Counted from the stretch's first letter, positions 48,350-59,694 are shown. The stretch is DNA of 64,000 bases from Stomorhina lunata (GCA_933228675.1 OW121744.1:100535122-100599121), one strand, 5' to 3'. Translations and numbers: made by a program. Notes: generated by a model from the sequence alone, not told the origin.

Positions 48350-50640
48350 TCTTTAAAAATTCCTATAAAACTCAGAAATTTTTAAAATCGTTCCTATCAA
48401 AAGAAGAAATTTTTAAAAAAATTCCTAAAAGAAGAATAAATTTTTGAAAAATTTCTTATAAAAATTAAAATTTTTTGGAAATTTTTCTCAAATAAAAGAA
48501 ATTTACGAATAATTTCCTAAAAAATAAGAAATTTTTGAAAAACTTCCTATAAAAATAAGAAATTTTTGAAAAATTGTTTATTAAAATAAGAAATTTTTGA
48601 AGAATTTCCTATAAAAATAAGAAATTTTTGAAAAATTTCCTATAAAAATAAGAAATTTTTGAAAAATTTCCTATAAAAATAAGAAATTTTTGAAAAATTT
48701 CCTATAAAAATAAGAAATTTTTGAAAAATTTCCTATAAAAATAAGAAATTTTTAAAAAATTTCCTATAAGAAAAATTTGAAAAATTTCTTATAAAAATTA
48801 AAATTTTTTGAAAATTTTTCTCAAATGTAAGAAATTTTTGAAAAATTTCCTTTAAAAATAAGAAATTTGTGAAAAATTTCCTATAAAAATAAGAAATTTT
48901 TCAAAATTTTTTTGAAAAATTTCCTAAAAAAAATAGAAATTTTTTAAAAATTTCCAAAATATGAGAAATTTTTGAAAAATTTCCTAAAAAATAAAAAATT
49001 TTTGAAAATTTTCCTAAAAAAATAAGAAATTTTTTTGAAAAAACTCCTATAAAAATAAGGAATTTTTGAAAAATTTCTAAAAAAATACAAAATTTTTGAA
49101 AAATTTCCTACAAAAATAAGACATCTTTGAAAATTTTCTTATAAAAATAAGAAATTTTTGAAAAATTTACTATAAAAAAAAGACATTTTTGAAAAATTTC
49201 CTAAAAAAATGAGAAATCTTTGACTAATTTCCTTAAAAAAAAATAAAATTTTGAGAAATTTCCTATCAAAAAAAGAGAAATTTTAAAAAAAAATCCTATG
49301 AGAATAAGAAATTTTTGAAAAATTTCCTATAAAAATAAGAAATTTATGAAAAGTTTCCTATAAAAATAAAATTTTTTTTGAAAAATTTCCTAAAAAAATT
49401 AGAAATTTTTGAAAAATTTCCTAAAAAAATAAAAAATTTTTGAAAAAACTTCCTATAAAAATAAGGAATTTTTGAAAAATTTCCTAAAAAAAAAATTTTG
49501 AAAAATTTCCTATAAAACTAAGAAATTTTTAAAAAATTTCTTATCAAAATAAGAAATTTTTGAAAAATTTACTATAAATATAAGAAATTTTTGAAAAATT
49601 TCCTAAAAAAATGAGAAATTTTTTAATAAAATTTTGAGAAATTTTTAAAAATTTTCTTTAAAAATGAAAAATTTTTTAAAATTTCCTATACAAATAAGAA
49701 ACTTTGAAAAAATTTTTCAAAATTTCAAATAAAAATAAGAAATTTTTGGAAAATTTCCCATAAAAATAAAAACTTTTGAAAAATTTCCTATAAAAATAAG
49801 AATTTTTTTAAAAATTTCCTATAAATATAATATTATATATTTATAGGAAATTTTTAAAAATTTCCTATAAAAATAAAAAAATAAAAATTTCCTATAAAAA
49901 TAAGAAATTTTTTAAAAAATATATATTTATAGGAAATTAAAAAAAAATCTTAGTTTTATAGGAAATTTTTCAAAAATTTCTTATTTTTATAGGAAAATTT
50001 TAAAAAATTTCTTATTTTTATAGGAAATTTTTCAAAATTTTCTTATTTTTATAAGAAATTTTTCAAAAATTTCTTTTTTTTTATTTTTATATTTTGATAG
50101 TAAATTTTTCAAAAATTTCTTATTTTGATAGGAAATTTTTCAAAAATTTCTTATTTGTATAGGAAATTTTTCCAAAATTTTTTATTTTTATAGGAAATTT
50201 TTCCAAAATTTTTTATTTTTATAGGAAATTAAAAAAAAAAATATTTTTATAGAAAATTTTTTAAATTTCTTTTTATTTTAATAGGAAATATTTCAAAAAT
50301 TTCCTATTTTGATAAGAAATTTTTCAAAAATGTTCCAATTTTTAAAGGAGAATTTTTCAAAAATTTTCTGTTTTTATAAGAACCTTTTCAAAAATTTCTT
50401 ATTTTTGTAAGAATTTTTTCAAAATTTTCTGATTTTCTTATTTTTTTTGAGAAATTTAAAAAAAAAATCATATTTTTTAAGAAAGTTTTCAAAAACTTCT
50501 TATTTTTAAGAAAGTTCTCAAAAATTTCTTATTTTTATAGGTAAATTTAAAAAAATTCTTATTTTTAAAGAAAATTGTTCAAAAATTTCTTATTTTTATA
50601 GGAATTTTTTTTAAATTTCTTATTTTTGTATGTAATTCTT
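48350..50640. repeat. Satellite array M, 31-bp unit, two opposed halves
   Basis: The left half (48350 to about 49840) has the GAAATTTTTGAAAAATTTCC orientation with TCCTATAAAAATAAGAAA; the right half (about 49920-50640) is its reverse complement (GGAAATTTTTCAAAAATTTC). The switch zone 49830-49930 has ATATTATATATTTATAGG. Units are more diverged than in K. The array ends about 120 bp from the putative poly(A) signal of the SDR gene. Confidence 0.93.
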
Positions 50641-50761
50641 GAAAAAATTCCTAATGTTTTCAAGCATTTTTATCTAGAAATCGATTTCTTACAAAAAACT
50701 AGTTTTACAATTTTTATAAAAAAAAAATTATTTCAATAATATTCATAAATATTACAAAGCT

Positions 50762-50767
50762 TTTATT
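50762..50767 (-). promoter_or_regulatory. Putative poly(A) signal of the SDR gene
   Basis: TTTATT on the plus strand reads AATAAA on the minus strand, 220 bp downstream of the SDR stop codon. It is the nearest canonical signal I see on that strand before the satellite array. Confidence 0.45.
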
Positions 50768-50986
50768 TTAGCACTATTTAGTCGTATATATGGACGTCTT
50801 CAATATAATACAAAAGATATTGAGTCTTTAAAATAAATATTATAAAATACATTTAAGTAGAAAAAAAAGTAGGAATGAAAATAGAAAGTTCTAAGTAATA
50901 GATCGGCGGAAAAGGAAATGTTAGTAAATTCAAAAAGAAAATCCCACAACTCGAATTAATTTCAAAACATCATCGTAAACCCTAGA

Positions 50987-53900
50987 TCATTGTTCGGCGC
51001 CAAATTTCTTAATATCCAACAAATCGCAGGAATATTTAAAGAATCTTTCACATTTCTCACGATTCAAGGCCACTGGGTGGATGGGACCTTTACGGCAATT
51101 GCTTAAATAAAGACCACCTTGACCCTCAATACGTGGTGAAATGGCAGCATAAACGGGTGTGCGGGAACCTTGTTCGGGTGTTTTGAATACCAGTTTTTTG
51201 AAAAATGGTACGGAGGTGGTGGCAGAATGCTCAAAGAGATCAGTGTCTACAATGCCGGGATGAATGGCGATAACTTGTACATTGGCATTTTCCTCGTCCA
51301 AAAGCGTTTGTAAGTGGCGGGTGGAGAGGATTTGAGCCAATTTCGATTGACTGTAGGCAGCACCAGGATAATAGTATTTTCTGTAAGAGTTAAGAATTTT
51401 AAATAAATTTTTGTTTTTTATTTTTCCTTCACCTAAAAAAAAAACACTTACTCTCCATTAATGTCATCGTAGTTAATGCGTCCCAGCAAATGGGCACATG
51501 ACGAAATATTAACAATGCGGGAACGTTGATTTTCTTTAGTAGCAGCCTTCAATTGGGGCATTAGTAAATGTTGGAGTAAAAAGTGTCCCAAATAGTTGAT
51601 GGCAAAATGAGATTCAAAACCTTCGTCGGATAGTTTGTAGGGGGCGAACATAATGCCAGCTGGAAAGAGAGACAATAAAATTATATAGGATTTGTTTCAG
51701 AATCCAAATTTATAAGAATCGGGATCTACTAAGACTATGTCAAGAGTTTGTGTCTTCGTCTATGACTTAGTCTACATCTACATCTTTGTCTTTAAGCTTG
51801 ATTTTCTGAAATATCTGTCTGAAGATTAACACCAAGAAATTGTGCTACTTTCACTGGATGGATTGACAAATCCTATATTCCCACGGTTGTCGCTTCTTTG
51901 TGCAGGAACAACTCGAAAGTCTTAGGATTCCGGCCAAGGAATGCCATTTTTGTGATATTAGCAATGATATCGGAGATAAAACAACTACAAGTCCTTAGGT
52001 TTTCTGGGCAGTTGAAAATGTGGTTGGCATTAGTTTGGGACAGCACCTATGCATTTCAAAAGATCTGATGCTATCAGTTTCTCTTCTTTCGATAAGAGTG
52101 GCTTGCGGTCTCCTAGTACAAAATTCAAGTGAAAACCTTTGTTTGAAAGACCTTTGTTTTCTAATAAAGATGGTGTTTAGTGGAGTTTTACAGGCGGCCT
52201 TCTTAAGGCAGCATTGAATATTTAACTTGACGAGCATCGCTGATCTTACCGGTGCCGCATAAATTACCAATCATCGATTTCTTTGTTTATTCTCCAAAAG
52301 TTGTAGTTTCGGACATCGATACTTCTTTTCGTATCATCTTCATAATAATCGCCATTATCTACAGTCCAGCACCATAAGTGGATGAAGGAGTTTATAGAGG
52401 TAGAATTTAAGCAGAAGTAGCGACTAATTGTTGACACAATGGACCGGATAATTTCCTGGAAGGTAGACCTAGCAGGGCCTCTGCTAATTCAAATTCTACG
52501 CCAGAATTTTCCGAAATCAATGTCGAGACGAGCTAATGGTCAGCTGAGGTAAAGTAGGACTTTGAGTATATTTGGTATGTAACATGATTCCTCGTTTGAA
52601 TCTCTAATGTATTAAAATCATGATCTACCCATGAACTCTGATCTCCAGAAGGACTCTGCTAATCGCCATCACCTTAACTAGATTAGGGAGTTTAGATTGC
52701 TAGAATTTAGGCAGAAGTAGCAACTTATTCGATTTCATAATGGACTGCAGGATTTCCTGGAAGGTAGACCTTCGACAGGTCAGGTAATTCTAATACCAAT
52801 TATTTGCAGGGCTAATTAAAGAAGGTAAAGGTCTGAAGCGGTTCTGGTGTATTTTCTTCTGGTTGATAAACGTACGGTATTCAGAGACGATAAAATCGTG
52901 GGATCGTTCAAATTTAACGATTATGGGTAAGAGGTCTGATGCAAGAAACACGACAGCCTACCTAGTTACACATTTCATTAGAACAGAACTTGCAAGTAAC
53001 GTTGAAATGGTTGGGTCTTTCTAGTCTAACTAATATGGGAAAGTGATCTGATGCAAGAGACACAAAATTGTTAAAGGTTACGCAGTTTACAACACAAGGA
53101 CTAGCAATAGTTATGATAGATGACTTGGCGTTCCCACGGCAGTCGCTTCTTCGTACCGGAACGACTCGAAATTCTTAGGATTCCGACCAAGGACTATCAC
53201 TTCTACGATATGACTAATAATATCGCAGTTACAACAACAACATAGATGACTAGGCGTAATTATATACAGTCTTATAGGAGGCATCATAATTTAGAGTGGA
53301 GAAGTTAAAGGTCTAAAGCCGCTCTGTCTGTTTTCTTTTGGTTGATAATCGTACAGTATTCAGAGACGATAACATCTTTGGATCGTTCCAATTTAAAGAT
53401 TATGAGTAAGAGGTCTGAGGTCTCATACATATCGTTGTTGTTGTTGTAACTGCGGTATAATTGGTAAAATCGCAGAAGTGGAAGTCCTTGGTCGGAGTTC
53501 TAAGATTTCCGAGTCGTTCCGGTACGAAGAACCGACTGCCGCGGGAACGGCAGCGGATACATCGACATGGCTGGTTACATACATCATCTGATGTATCATC
53601 ATTTACAGTGCAAAATGAGGACGCTCTATTTGTTTTACCAATAAAATAAAACTGTGGACTTCGTGAGTGGCAAAAGAACAAATTAGCAATAACATTTTCT
53701 TCAGGATCAATTCAGAGGCATTGCAGCTCTGCATCTTCAGCGTCCGTCTTAGTCCATACTTTGTTTGTCTGTCTCTTGGTCTATATCTAAGCTTTGAGTA
53801 CTTACCATTATTGATCAAAATATCAATTTTATTGAATTTGCTTTTAACTTTTTGGGCAAATTCTCTGACCGACTTCAAGCTTCCCACATCCAATTCTTCA

Positions 53901-54655
53901 CAGATTAATTTTCCACCGCTCGATTCTAAATCCACTAAAGATTTAACAGCCTTTTCAGCAGATTTGGGATCACGAACACCTAAAAAATCAAACACAAAAA
54001 TTTAGTGGGTTATGATGTCAAAAAGTAAAGCATATGCTAAGGCTGTTATAGAAATATTTAAAATTTGTCTTTACTGATCGAAATTAGTATTCCAAGCGCA
54101 AGCTCTAGAATTGAACGTGTCACAAATTTAGAACAAAGACATTGCTACCAAGCTGTAAAATGCCTTAAAGCCAGTGGATTTAGTTCATAAAATTTAAGAA
54201 TTTTTAAATTTAAAACTAAATAAACGATCATTTAATGCAACAATGTAGCATTAAATGATCGTTTTTTTCAACAAACGTTATTTTATTAGTTAAGTATTTT
54301 TACTAACCCATTACTACCGTCATATCACAGGCTAATAATTTTTCCACTATTCTCAAGCCAATGCCACGATTTCCACCGGTAATGACCACAATGCGACCAG
54401 GTTGTTTATAGAGATCTAAAAAATCAAGACAAAATTAAAATTCCATATTTTAAATTTTAGTGTAAAGAACTTACCGACTCTATCGCATGATCTTAGTTTA
54501 AAATCTTCAAACAAACCGAGTATACCCATGTACTGGAAACGAAATTCCATTTTCCATTCATACCAGTTTTTGGGTACTTCCTTGGAGGTTTTGGCACACC
54601 AAAAGGTACAAAATAATAAAGCCACAATGGCAATGACCAATAGTGTTCCGATCAT
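50987..54655 (-). CDS. Short-chain dehydrogenase/reductase, DHRSX/retinol-dehydrogenase-like (5 exons)
   Basis: Exons on the minus strand: 54475-54655, 54308-54415, 53806-53979, 51452-51659, 50987-51380; all introns are GT-AG (59, 328, 2146 and 71 bp), phases fit, and the joined CDS is 354 codons. Residues 1-20 form a membrane anchor (IGTLLVIAIVALLFCTFWC), so the enzyme is probably ER-bound. The Rossmann cofactor motif TGGNRGIG is at 73-80, LDV at 126-128, NNAG at 153-156, structural Asn176 (NYLGHF), catalytic Ser208, Tyr233 and Lys237 (YSQSK), and HPGIVDTD follows. The tail KTPEQGSRTPVYAA, GGLYLSN resembles vertebrate DHRSX, reported as a polyprenol/dolichal dehydrogenase in dolichol synthesis; RDH11-14-type retinol dehydrogenases are the alternative. 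A -3 adenine precedes the ATG. All catalytic residues are intact, so it is probably functional; substrate is inferred only. Confidence 0.9.
51660..53805 (-). other. Large intron 3 of the SDR gene, filled with repeat debris
   Basis: This intron is far longer than its neighbours. It contains a ~110-bp repeat in three copies (51880-51985 and 53130-53240 in one orientation, about 53450-53570 inverted; shared core around GTTCCGGTACGAAGAA), and two pairs of direct repeats (52380-52510 with 52683-52800; 52850-52950 with 53327-53420). The open frames in it (51995-52270, 52020-52217, 53400-53681) are not coding exons of the SDR gene. The repeats look like decayed mobile DNA, but I cannot name the family. 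Confidence 0.7.
54222..54264 (-). other. Perfect 17-bp stem-loop in SDR intron 2
   Basis: AAACGATCATTTAATGC (54222-54238) and its exact reverse complement (54248-54264) are separated by 9 nt, so the intron RNA can form a strong 17-bp hairpin. It might be a tiny transposon relic or a folded intronic RNA; no function is shown. Confidence 0.6.
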
Positions 54656-54694
54656 AGTATTTGGTTTTTATGAAAAGGAGGGAGTAGAGTTAAA
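54656..54694 (-). promoter_or_regulatory. Possible 5' UTR piece with upstream splice acceptor
   Basis: Just upstream of the SDR start codon, the minus strand reads TTTCTTTTCAG, a good polypyrimidine acceptor ending at 54695, so 54656-54694 may be the 3' part of a second, split 5' UTR exon. The matching donor further upstream was not located. Confidence 0.35.
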
Positions 54695-54699
54695 CTGAA

Positions 54700-55491
54700 A
54701 AGAAATATTAAGAAAAATAGTCAATTAGTAAAGTAAAGACTTGTGAGAGGAAGTCGTTGAGATCAACGGGTTAGGATCACGATTAAGAAAAGTTTAGGGG
54801 TGGGGACGTGTAAGTAGAAATAATAAAATTAAACCAATGAAACCAAAGAAAACTACCAAGTAATCTGAAAATACAATTTCATTTGCTATTTCTGAGTCTC
54901 CAATGCCAGGCCTTGATATCGACCCTACAACTACACCAGCTATTCTACTGTCTTCTTCACTTGTACATTAGAAGTTTCAAGGGATTTGATTGATCATGTA
55001 GACTTTTTCCTATGTAAAACATTTCACTGATATTCATCAGCTATTCAACTGCCTCTTAAACTTTTCCTTACTTCTTAGTTGAAAGACCCAAGGGATTTGA
55101 GTGATCATGTAGACTTGATCACTGACATTTGCTGTACATTATCTGTCATTGTAAAAGACATCAATTCTTATATGCATTTTATTATTCATATTTATAAGAA
55201 AAATTACTATTTTCAATTCAAATTTTTATTTAAATTGTCACAATTCCATCAGCTGTTTAATCATCTGTCAGATTTTATATTTTTAGGCTGGCAACATCAA
55301 TACGATTATGGTCATACATTCCAACTTGGAAGTGCTAGAATAACTTGTAATTCCTAATACCGAAAAAGAATTTAGTTCTTTCAATTCAACTGAGTTGAGT
55401 TGTAAACCGTTGATTTCGTTTTGATTTCTCTATCTTCTCCAGTTTTTTAAGGCGTATTGAGTATGTCCTTATTATGGTTTTCAATTTTAAC
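54700..55491. other. Region upstream of the SDR gene, nothing firmly recognised
   Basis: Expected to contain the SDR promoter. A loose direct repeat (GGGATTTGA-TTGATCATGTAGACTT at about 54979 and GGGATTTGAGTGATCATGTAGACTT at about 55092) occurs about 113 bp apart. The 92-codon frame 55079-55357 has no recognisable domain. Confidence 0.4.
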
Positions 55492-56747
55492 CATAGTTCG
55501 AAAAAAAACAGTACCTTATTAGATTGTACTGAACTTACGCACACACAAAAGTTATTTATTTTTTAGGTACCTAACTAAGTCGGAAACAAAGTTAGGTACA
55601 CAAAGACACAATAAAAAAAGAACGGTACGTTAAAATAAGGTACCGCTCTTTAAGATTTTAGAGTATTTTTTAGTTAACTTTAGAGTACTTTAAAGTACTA
55701 AGTTACGAATCTTTAGATAACTCACTTGTAGCTGCTTTCGTAATATTTTGACGAAGTTTTGTTCTTGTGCATTCATAAATAACTCGTATATTTTAGTAAA
55801 AAATACCCAACAGTTCCATGATGACAAAATGAGCAGCGATTTAAAAATGTACTTTTTGGTTAATAAATTACTTCGTAATATGGAAGTGCTGGCTCATTGC
55901 TGAGGTAAAAGCGATTATTAACCTACTCTAATCAGAAGTTTATCTTGAAATCTTCAGACATTTTACCAACTGGGAAACAGTCCATCAATTTGGAACTGTT
56001 GGGAAATTCTTAAACATGCATATACACGCATAGCATGTCAATTGTGTTTGTATTGGTAACACAATTTTTTATGATATACACACAAATATAAGAAAGTGTT
56101 GCCAGGTTAGGGTTTTACATCCTAAACGATAGAATAATTTTTATTTGTTCGATAGCGTTATAAATTTATAGTTTACACTAACGTATATGGAGTAAAATGT
56201 AGTTGCAATTAATAAATATATTTTATGTTTTTACTACTATTAAAAACAATTTTTAAACACATAAAAGTAGTATCGTCAAATATGGGATGTTTTTGAAATT
56301 GCGTAACACAACTAAACTCAATGAAATCTAGAAATCAACTTTGTTGCCGATTTCTCCAATTTTGTAGCAAAAGTTAGAAATTAATATATTCATAAACTAT
56401 TTAAATATCCCGTAAACCGCCTTTAAAAATAATTAAAAAAGCAGTTAGACAAAATTTAATATTCACTTTTGGCAATACTGTTATTCTAATTGTTGACAGC
56501 CTCATAAGAGTTCGTTAAAGTTAAGGTACGGAGTACGTTAAGGTACTCAACAAAGTACGTTATTTTTAGAGTACTTCGTGAAAGTTCGTTATGATAAAGG
56601 TTGTGTATTTTAACAGGTTCTCTAAAATTTTAAGGTACCTATACTTAAATTGAACACTTTGTTACGTATGTGACTTTGTACCGAACTTGCCTAGGTACAG
56701 TACGGTACCTTAAAATACAGTATTTTAGAGTATTTTTTCGAACTATG
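55492..56747. mobile_element. Non-autonomous hAT-type element (1256 bp)
   Basis: The terminal inverted repeats CATAGTTCGAAAAAA (55492-55506 and, complementary, 56733-56747) are perfect over 15 bp, and an exact 8-bp target duplication ATTTTAAC flanks them (55484-55491 and 56748-56755). Both subterminal regions are packed with GGTACC/AAGGTAC/AGTACTT motifs, mostly within 250 bp of each end, as expected of transposase binding sites. No transposase frame remains. Confidence 0.92.
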
Positions 56748-57094
56748 ATTTTAACACCTTAACTCTTCTATTGATTAGAAAATTTTATAAAAATTTATAT
56801 AATTTTTATAGCCGATATATCTGTTACATGACTTTAGAAATTTGATCCAAAGATGAATTAGGAAAATATATAATACTTTGTTGATGCCCTTTGTTCCACC
56901 AGGAATTAAAGGACTAAATATATATAATACTTTTAGATCGGTCGCAGTATTTTTGTTAGTTTATTTAGGACCAGCACTCAGGGTATGACCCCTACTTATG
57001 CTATGCATTGTGTTGAAACTAGGTCTGCTGAGCGTTTAAGTATACAACACGGAGTCTTACGTGCAATAATGACGACTATATTCGCACAACCGCT

Positions 57095-57460
57095 TTAAGA
57101 GATGTTTTCAAGATCGCGATTTAGTAATTCATTCATGTTTCGTCTCATGGTGTTAATCTGTAAAAGACTGGGTCTATGAATAGCATATGCTACTATCATC
57201 TGCAAAAGAGTAGATATGATTAGAAGTTTGACATAGAAGGACGTTAATGAATATAAGAAATAGGGTGGAAGAAAGAACACAGCCTTGAGATACGCCTGAA
57301 TTGATCTCGATGAGATCCCATCTGTAACAACTCTCTAAGGAAGCTCGATATAAATCGACAGAAGTTGTTACCAACACCAAAAGCAACAAGTTTTGATAGA
57401 AGTGTACCATGCCACACTCTCTGAGGGCAATTTGTTGTTCCATTAAATCATCCTCGAGCC
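57095..57460 (-). pseudogene. Non-LTR retrotransposon reverse transcriptase fragment
   Basis: On the minus strand the sequence reads VWHGTLLSKLVAFGVGNNFC, then FISSFLRELL, then in the next frame INSGVSQGCVLSSTLFLIFI and SFADDSSICYS, then RPSLLQINTMRRNMNELLNR. These are successive RT motifs of Jockey/CR1-type non-LTR elements (AFDRVWHxGLLxKL, GVPQGSVLSPTLF, catalytic FADD, then RRxxMNxxLNxDL). At least two frame breaks (near 57300 and 57190) disable it. It is in the opposite orientation to the endonuclease fragment at 57790-58715, so if both come from one element family they were rearranged. Confidence 0.85.
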
Positions 57461-57789
57461 AGTTTAACAGAGGAAAAAGTGCATGTAATCATTAATGCAA
57501 AAGATCCAAAAATTTCAACGAAAGAGTCTCATTTTGAAGAGCCAGATAGGGTGACACCATGATAATTGATATGGTTAGTCAGCATATGTTTAAAATCGTC
57601 AAACATACAGTGAATTTTGGTATTTTTGGTGCTTAACGGCTAGGGCTACCTCTGCCCGTCCGCCAAATCTGACATGATATTGATAGTTCATCTCTTCCAC
57701 CAGCTGCAAGGAAAATAACCTTAAGGATGTGAAGTTCTCCGTGGACAAGGTATCCTTCGACAAATTAAAGTCGATTAAAGTCGTTGTCA

Positions 57790-58715
57790 ATTTCTAACTT
57801 AAACAGGTTTAGGTATTCAAAGCATGGGGATCTAAAGAAGCTGCAGTTAAACCTACACCACTGTGATGCGACTTCGACCGAAACGACAAGGCCGCTTGTC
57901 GACTCTAGTGTAGATGTGGCCATGAAACACGAACCTTGGTTTCGCGAGAACAAGGTTCATGGACTCAAGGTCACAGGCTACGCTTTATTTGTTTCCGACA
58001 AGGATGATAAGGTGAGTACCTGCATCCTAGCTAAGAATACACTAAACTTACGTTTACTTAGCTTGTGGAGACTTAACAGTTCTCACAAGCGAAGCCTCAG
58101 GTAAAAACACCCTCACTGTGGCTTCAGCTATCCGTATGAGGCAGAGGACCGTCGAAGTAGCGATGTTAGGAATTTGATAGATTACATGAAAAACATGGAC
58201 TGCGATGCCAATGTGCATCACCACCAGTGGGTTAGCAGCAACATAAACGAGCATGGTAAGTCAGTTTTTGATTTTATTACTAACAAGCATCTTATAATCT
58301 GTAATAGGGGCAACTCGCCCACTTTCAGGAGATAGGGAGGAAGGCATAGACGGACAAATGCTAAAAACAATCTTATTGAGAACTGGAAGAACTGTTTGAT
58401 TTCCTTTACGGTAAATTTTAAGAAAGTCAAGCCGGACCCTTTTATGAATCACCGTGTCTATCGGACACCAGGGTGAGCAATATCCCTCTAAAGATTTATT
58501 CTGAGGAGGAAACAGATACTGCGGTGTCAAAGCTCACAGAAAGTTATATGACTAGCTACCCACATAGCTGTAACCTTCCCGGGCAAATATAAACAGCCTA
58601 TTGGTGGACGAAAGACCTCAAAAACATCGCAGGGAGGAGGATTGATCTAATTATAGAGTGAGTATAAGAGTGATCTAAAAAAGGCTAAAAAGTCAACATG
58701 GTTAAACTATTCCGA
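57790..58715 (+). pseudogene. Non-LTR retrotransposon endonuclease fragment (5' part)
   Basis: The plus strand reads LKKLQLNLHHCDATSTETTR, VDSSVDVAMKHEPWFRENKV, GYALFVSDKDDKVSTCILAK and, after frameshifts, CDANVHHHQW, GKSVFDFITNKHLIICNRGN. These are the exonuclease-endonuclease-phosphatase motifs of a non-LTR ORF2: LQxNLxH start, catalytic Glu (here HEPW), CDANAHHxxW, and F..... N.LxICNxG. Further on WWTKDLKNIAGRR and KSTWLNYSEII lie in the linker towards RT. The frame is then cut at 58714 by a hAT element and resumes at 59703. Many stops; inactive. Confidence 0.85.
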
Positions 58716-58721
58716 GATCAT

Positions 58722-59694
58722 TAGAGTTGGGAAATGGGTAAATACCCAATTGGTAAATACCTGGTAAAATGGGTAATTTGGGTAAAAATGGGAAAATACC
58801 CGGGTATTTACCCAAAAACAGGGTAAAAACAATATTATACGAAATTTGGTGAATAAGTCCATTGTAGATCAAAAATTACTAAAATATCAGATAGAATTCA
58901 TGTCAGAAGAGCTAGTGATTCCTGAGGAGGTGGATGGTGATTCTTCAAATAAAATATCATCTACTCCATTTTTAGAGTTATTTTTACGTATGTTTTTATT
59001 TTGTAGATTCCAGTTATGAGCTATAAAGGATACCTTTCCGGCGTTTTCTGTAGTTAACCTGTTGCGCTTTTTTGAGTGAATAAAACCTTGAGTGCTGAAA
59101 GAACGTTCGGTAGCTGCCGAAGTGCATGGGGCCGTCAATATGCGAATAGCAATTCTGTATAATTCCGTTGATGCGCAAATGCTTTTCCACCAAGTAGAAG
59201 GAGATATTCCTTCTATGCAGTTTTAAACAAAATTGTTGGACCACATACCCTCTCTAGCTTTATAATTTGCAACATCCACCATCGGATTTATATTTAAATC
59301 GGACCCCATTTCGTAAATGAACTGCATCGCAATTATATATTCGGATGGAGATAGGTCGTGCCCGCAATACTTGCAAAAAACGGATTTTGTGCCACTTGAT
59401 TTGAAATGCTTCCATATCTTTTCATTTTTCGGTCTTCCCATGACTAAAATTTAAATAATTCAATGTTAGTGGTGGTTGCTGGTTTCTTCACAAGTTAGTA
59501 AATTATTTCCGTTTATTTTGGAATATTAATATTTTTTATTTTTTTAAATAAAAAATTGACAATAAAATCTGTCTGTTTTACCTTTTAAAATATTTTTTAA
59601 ATACCCAAAAAAAATACAAAAAAAGGTATAAACCCGGAATTTACCGGGTATTTACCCACTGTCTGGATAAATACCGGGAAGAAACCCATCTCTA
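58722..59694 (-). mobile_element. Internally deleted hAT element (973 bp) with exact TSD
   Basis: The ends TAGAGTTGGGAAATGGG (left) and TAGAGATGGGTTTCTTCCC (right, complement) form imperfect inverted repeats, and an exact 8-bp duplication GAGATCAT flanks the element (58714-58721, 59695-59702). The subterminal DNA is rich in GGGTAAATACC and its variants. Inside, on the minus strand, the start and the end of a hAT transposase lie together while the catalytic middle is missing. It interrupts the non-LTR linker reading frame. Confidence 0.95.
58887..59441 (-). pseudogene. hAT transposase remnant: BED finger fused to C-terminal dimerisation domain
   Basis: The start codon at 59441 gives MGRPKNEKIWKHFKSSGTK, then VFCKYCGHDLS: an N-terminal BED-type zinc finger with the W..F, CxxC pattern. 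After about 72 codons there is a TAA (59223-59225), and the same frame goes on with STWWKSICASTELYRIAIRI, APCTSAATERSFSTQGFIHS and KKRNRLTTENAGKVSF, the hAT C-terminal dimerisation domain with its ATERSFS motif. So both domains are in one frame separated by a single stop. The RNase-H-like catalytic region (usually ~400 residues) is deleted. Readthrough would give ~184 residues able to bind DNA and dimerise but not to cut. Confidence 0.85.

Noticed and set aside
52020..52217. Open frames inside the large SDR intron (also 51995-52270 and 53461-53649)
   Set aside because: They do not extend the SDR protein, and the exon phases join correctly without them; they lie in repeat debris.
57599..57790. 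63-codon minus-strand frame (FTSLRLFSLQLVEEMNYQYH region)
   Set aside because: Composition looks protein-like, but I recognise no family and no splice structure; lying between two retroelement fragments it is probably part of that debris.
58054..58530. Minus-strand frames 58054-58254, 58218-58430 and 58261-58530
   Set aside because: They are antisense to the recognisable plus-strand endonuclease fragment of the non-LTR element.
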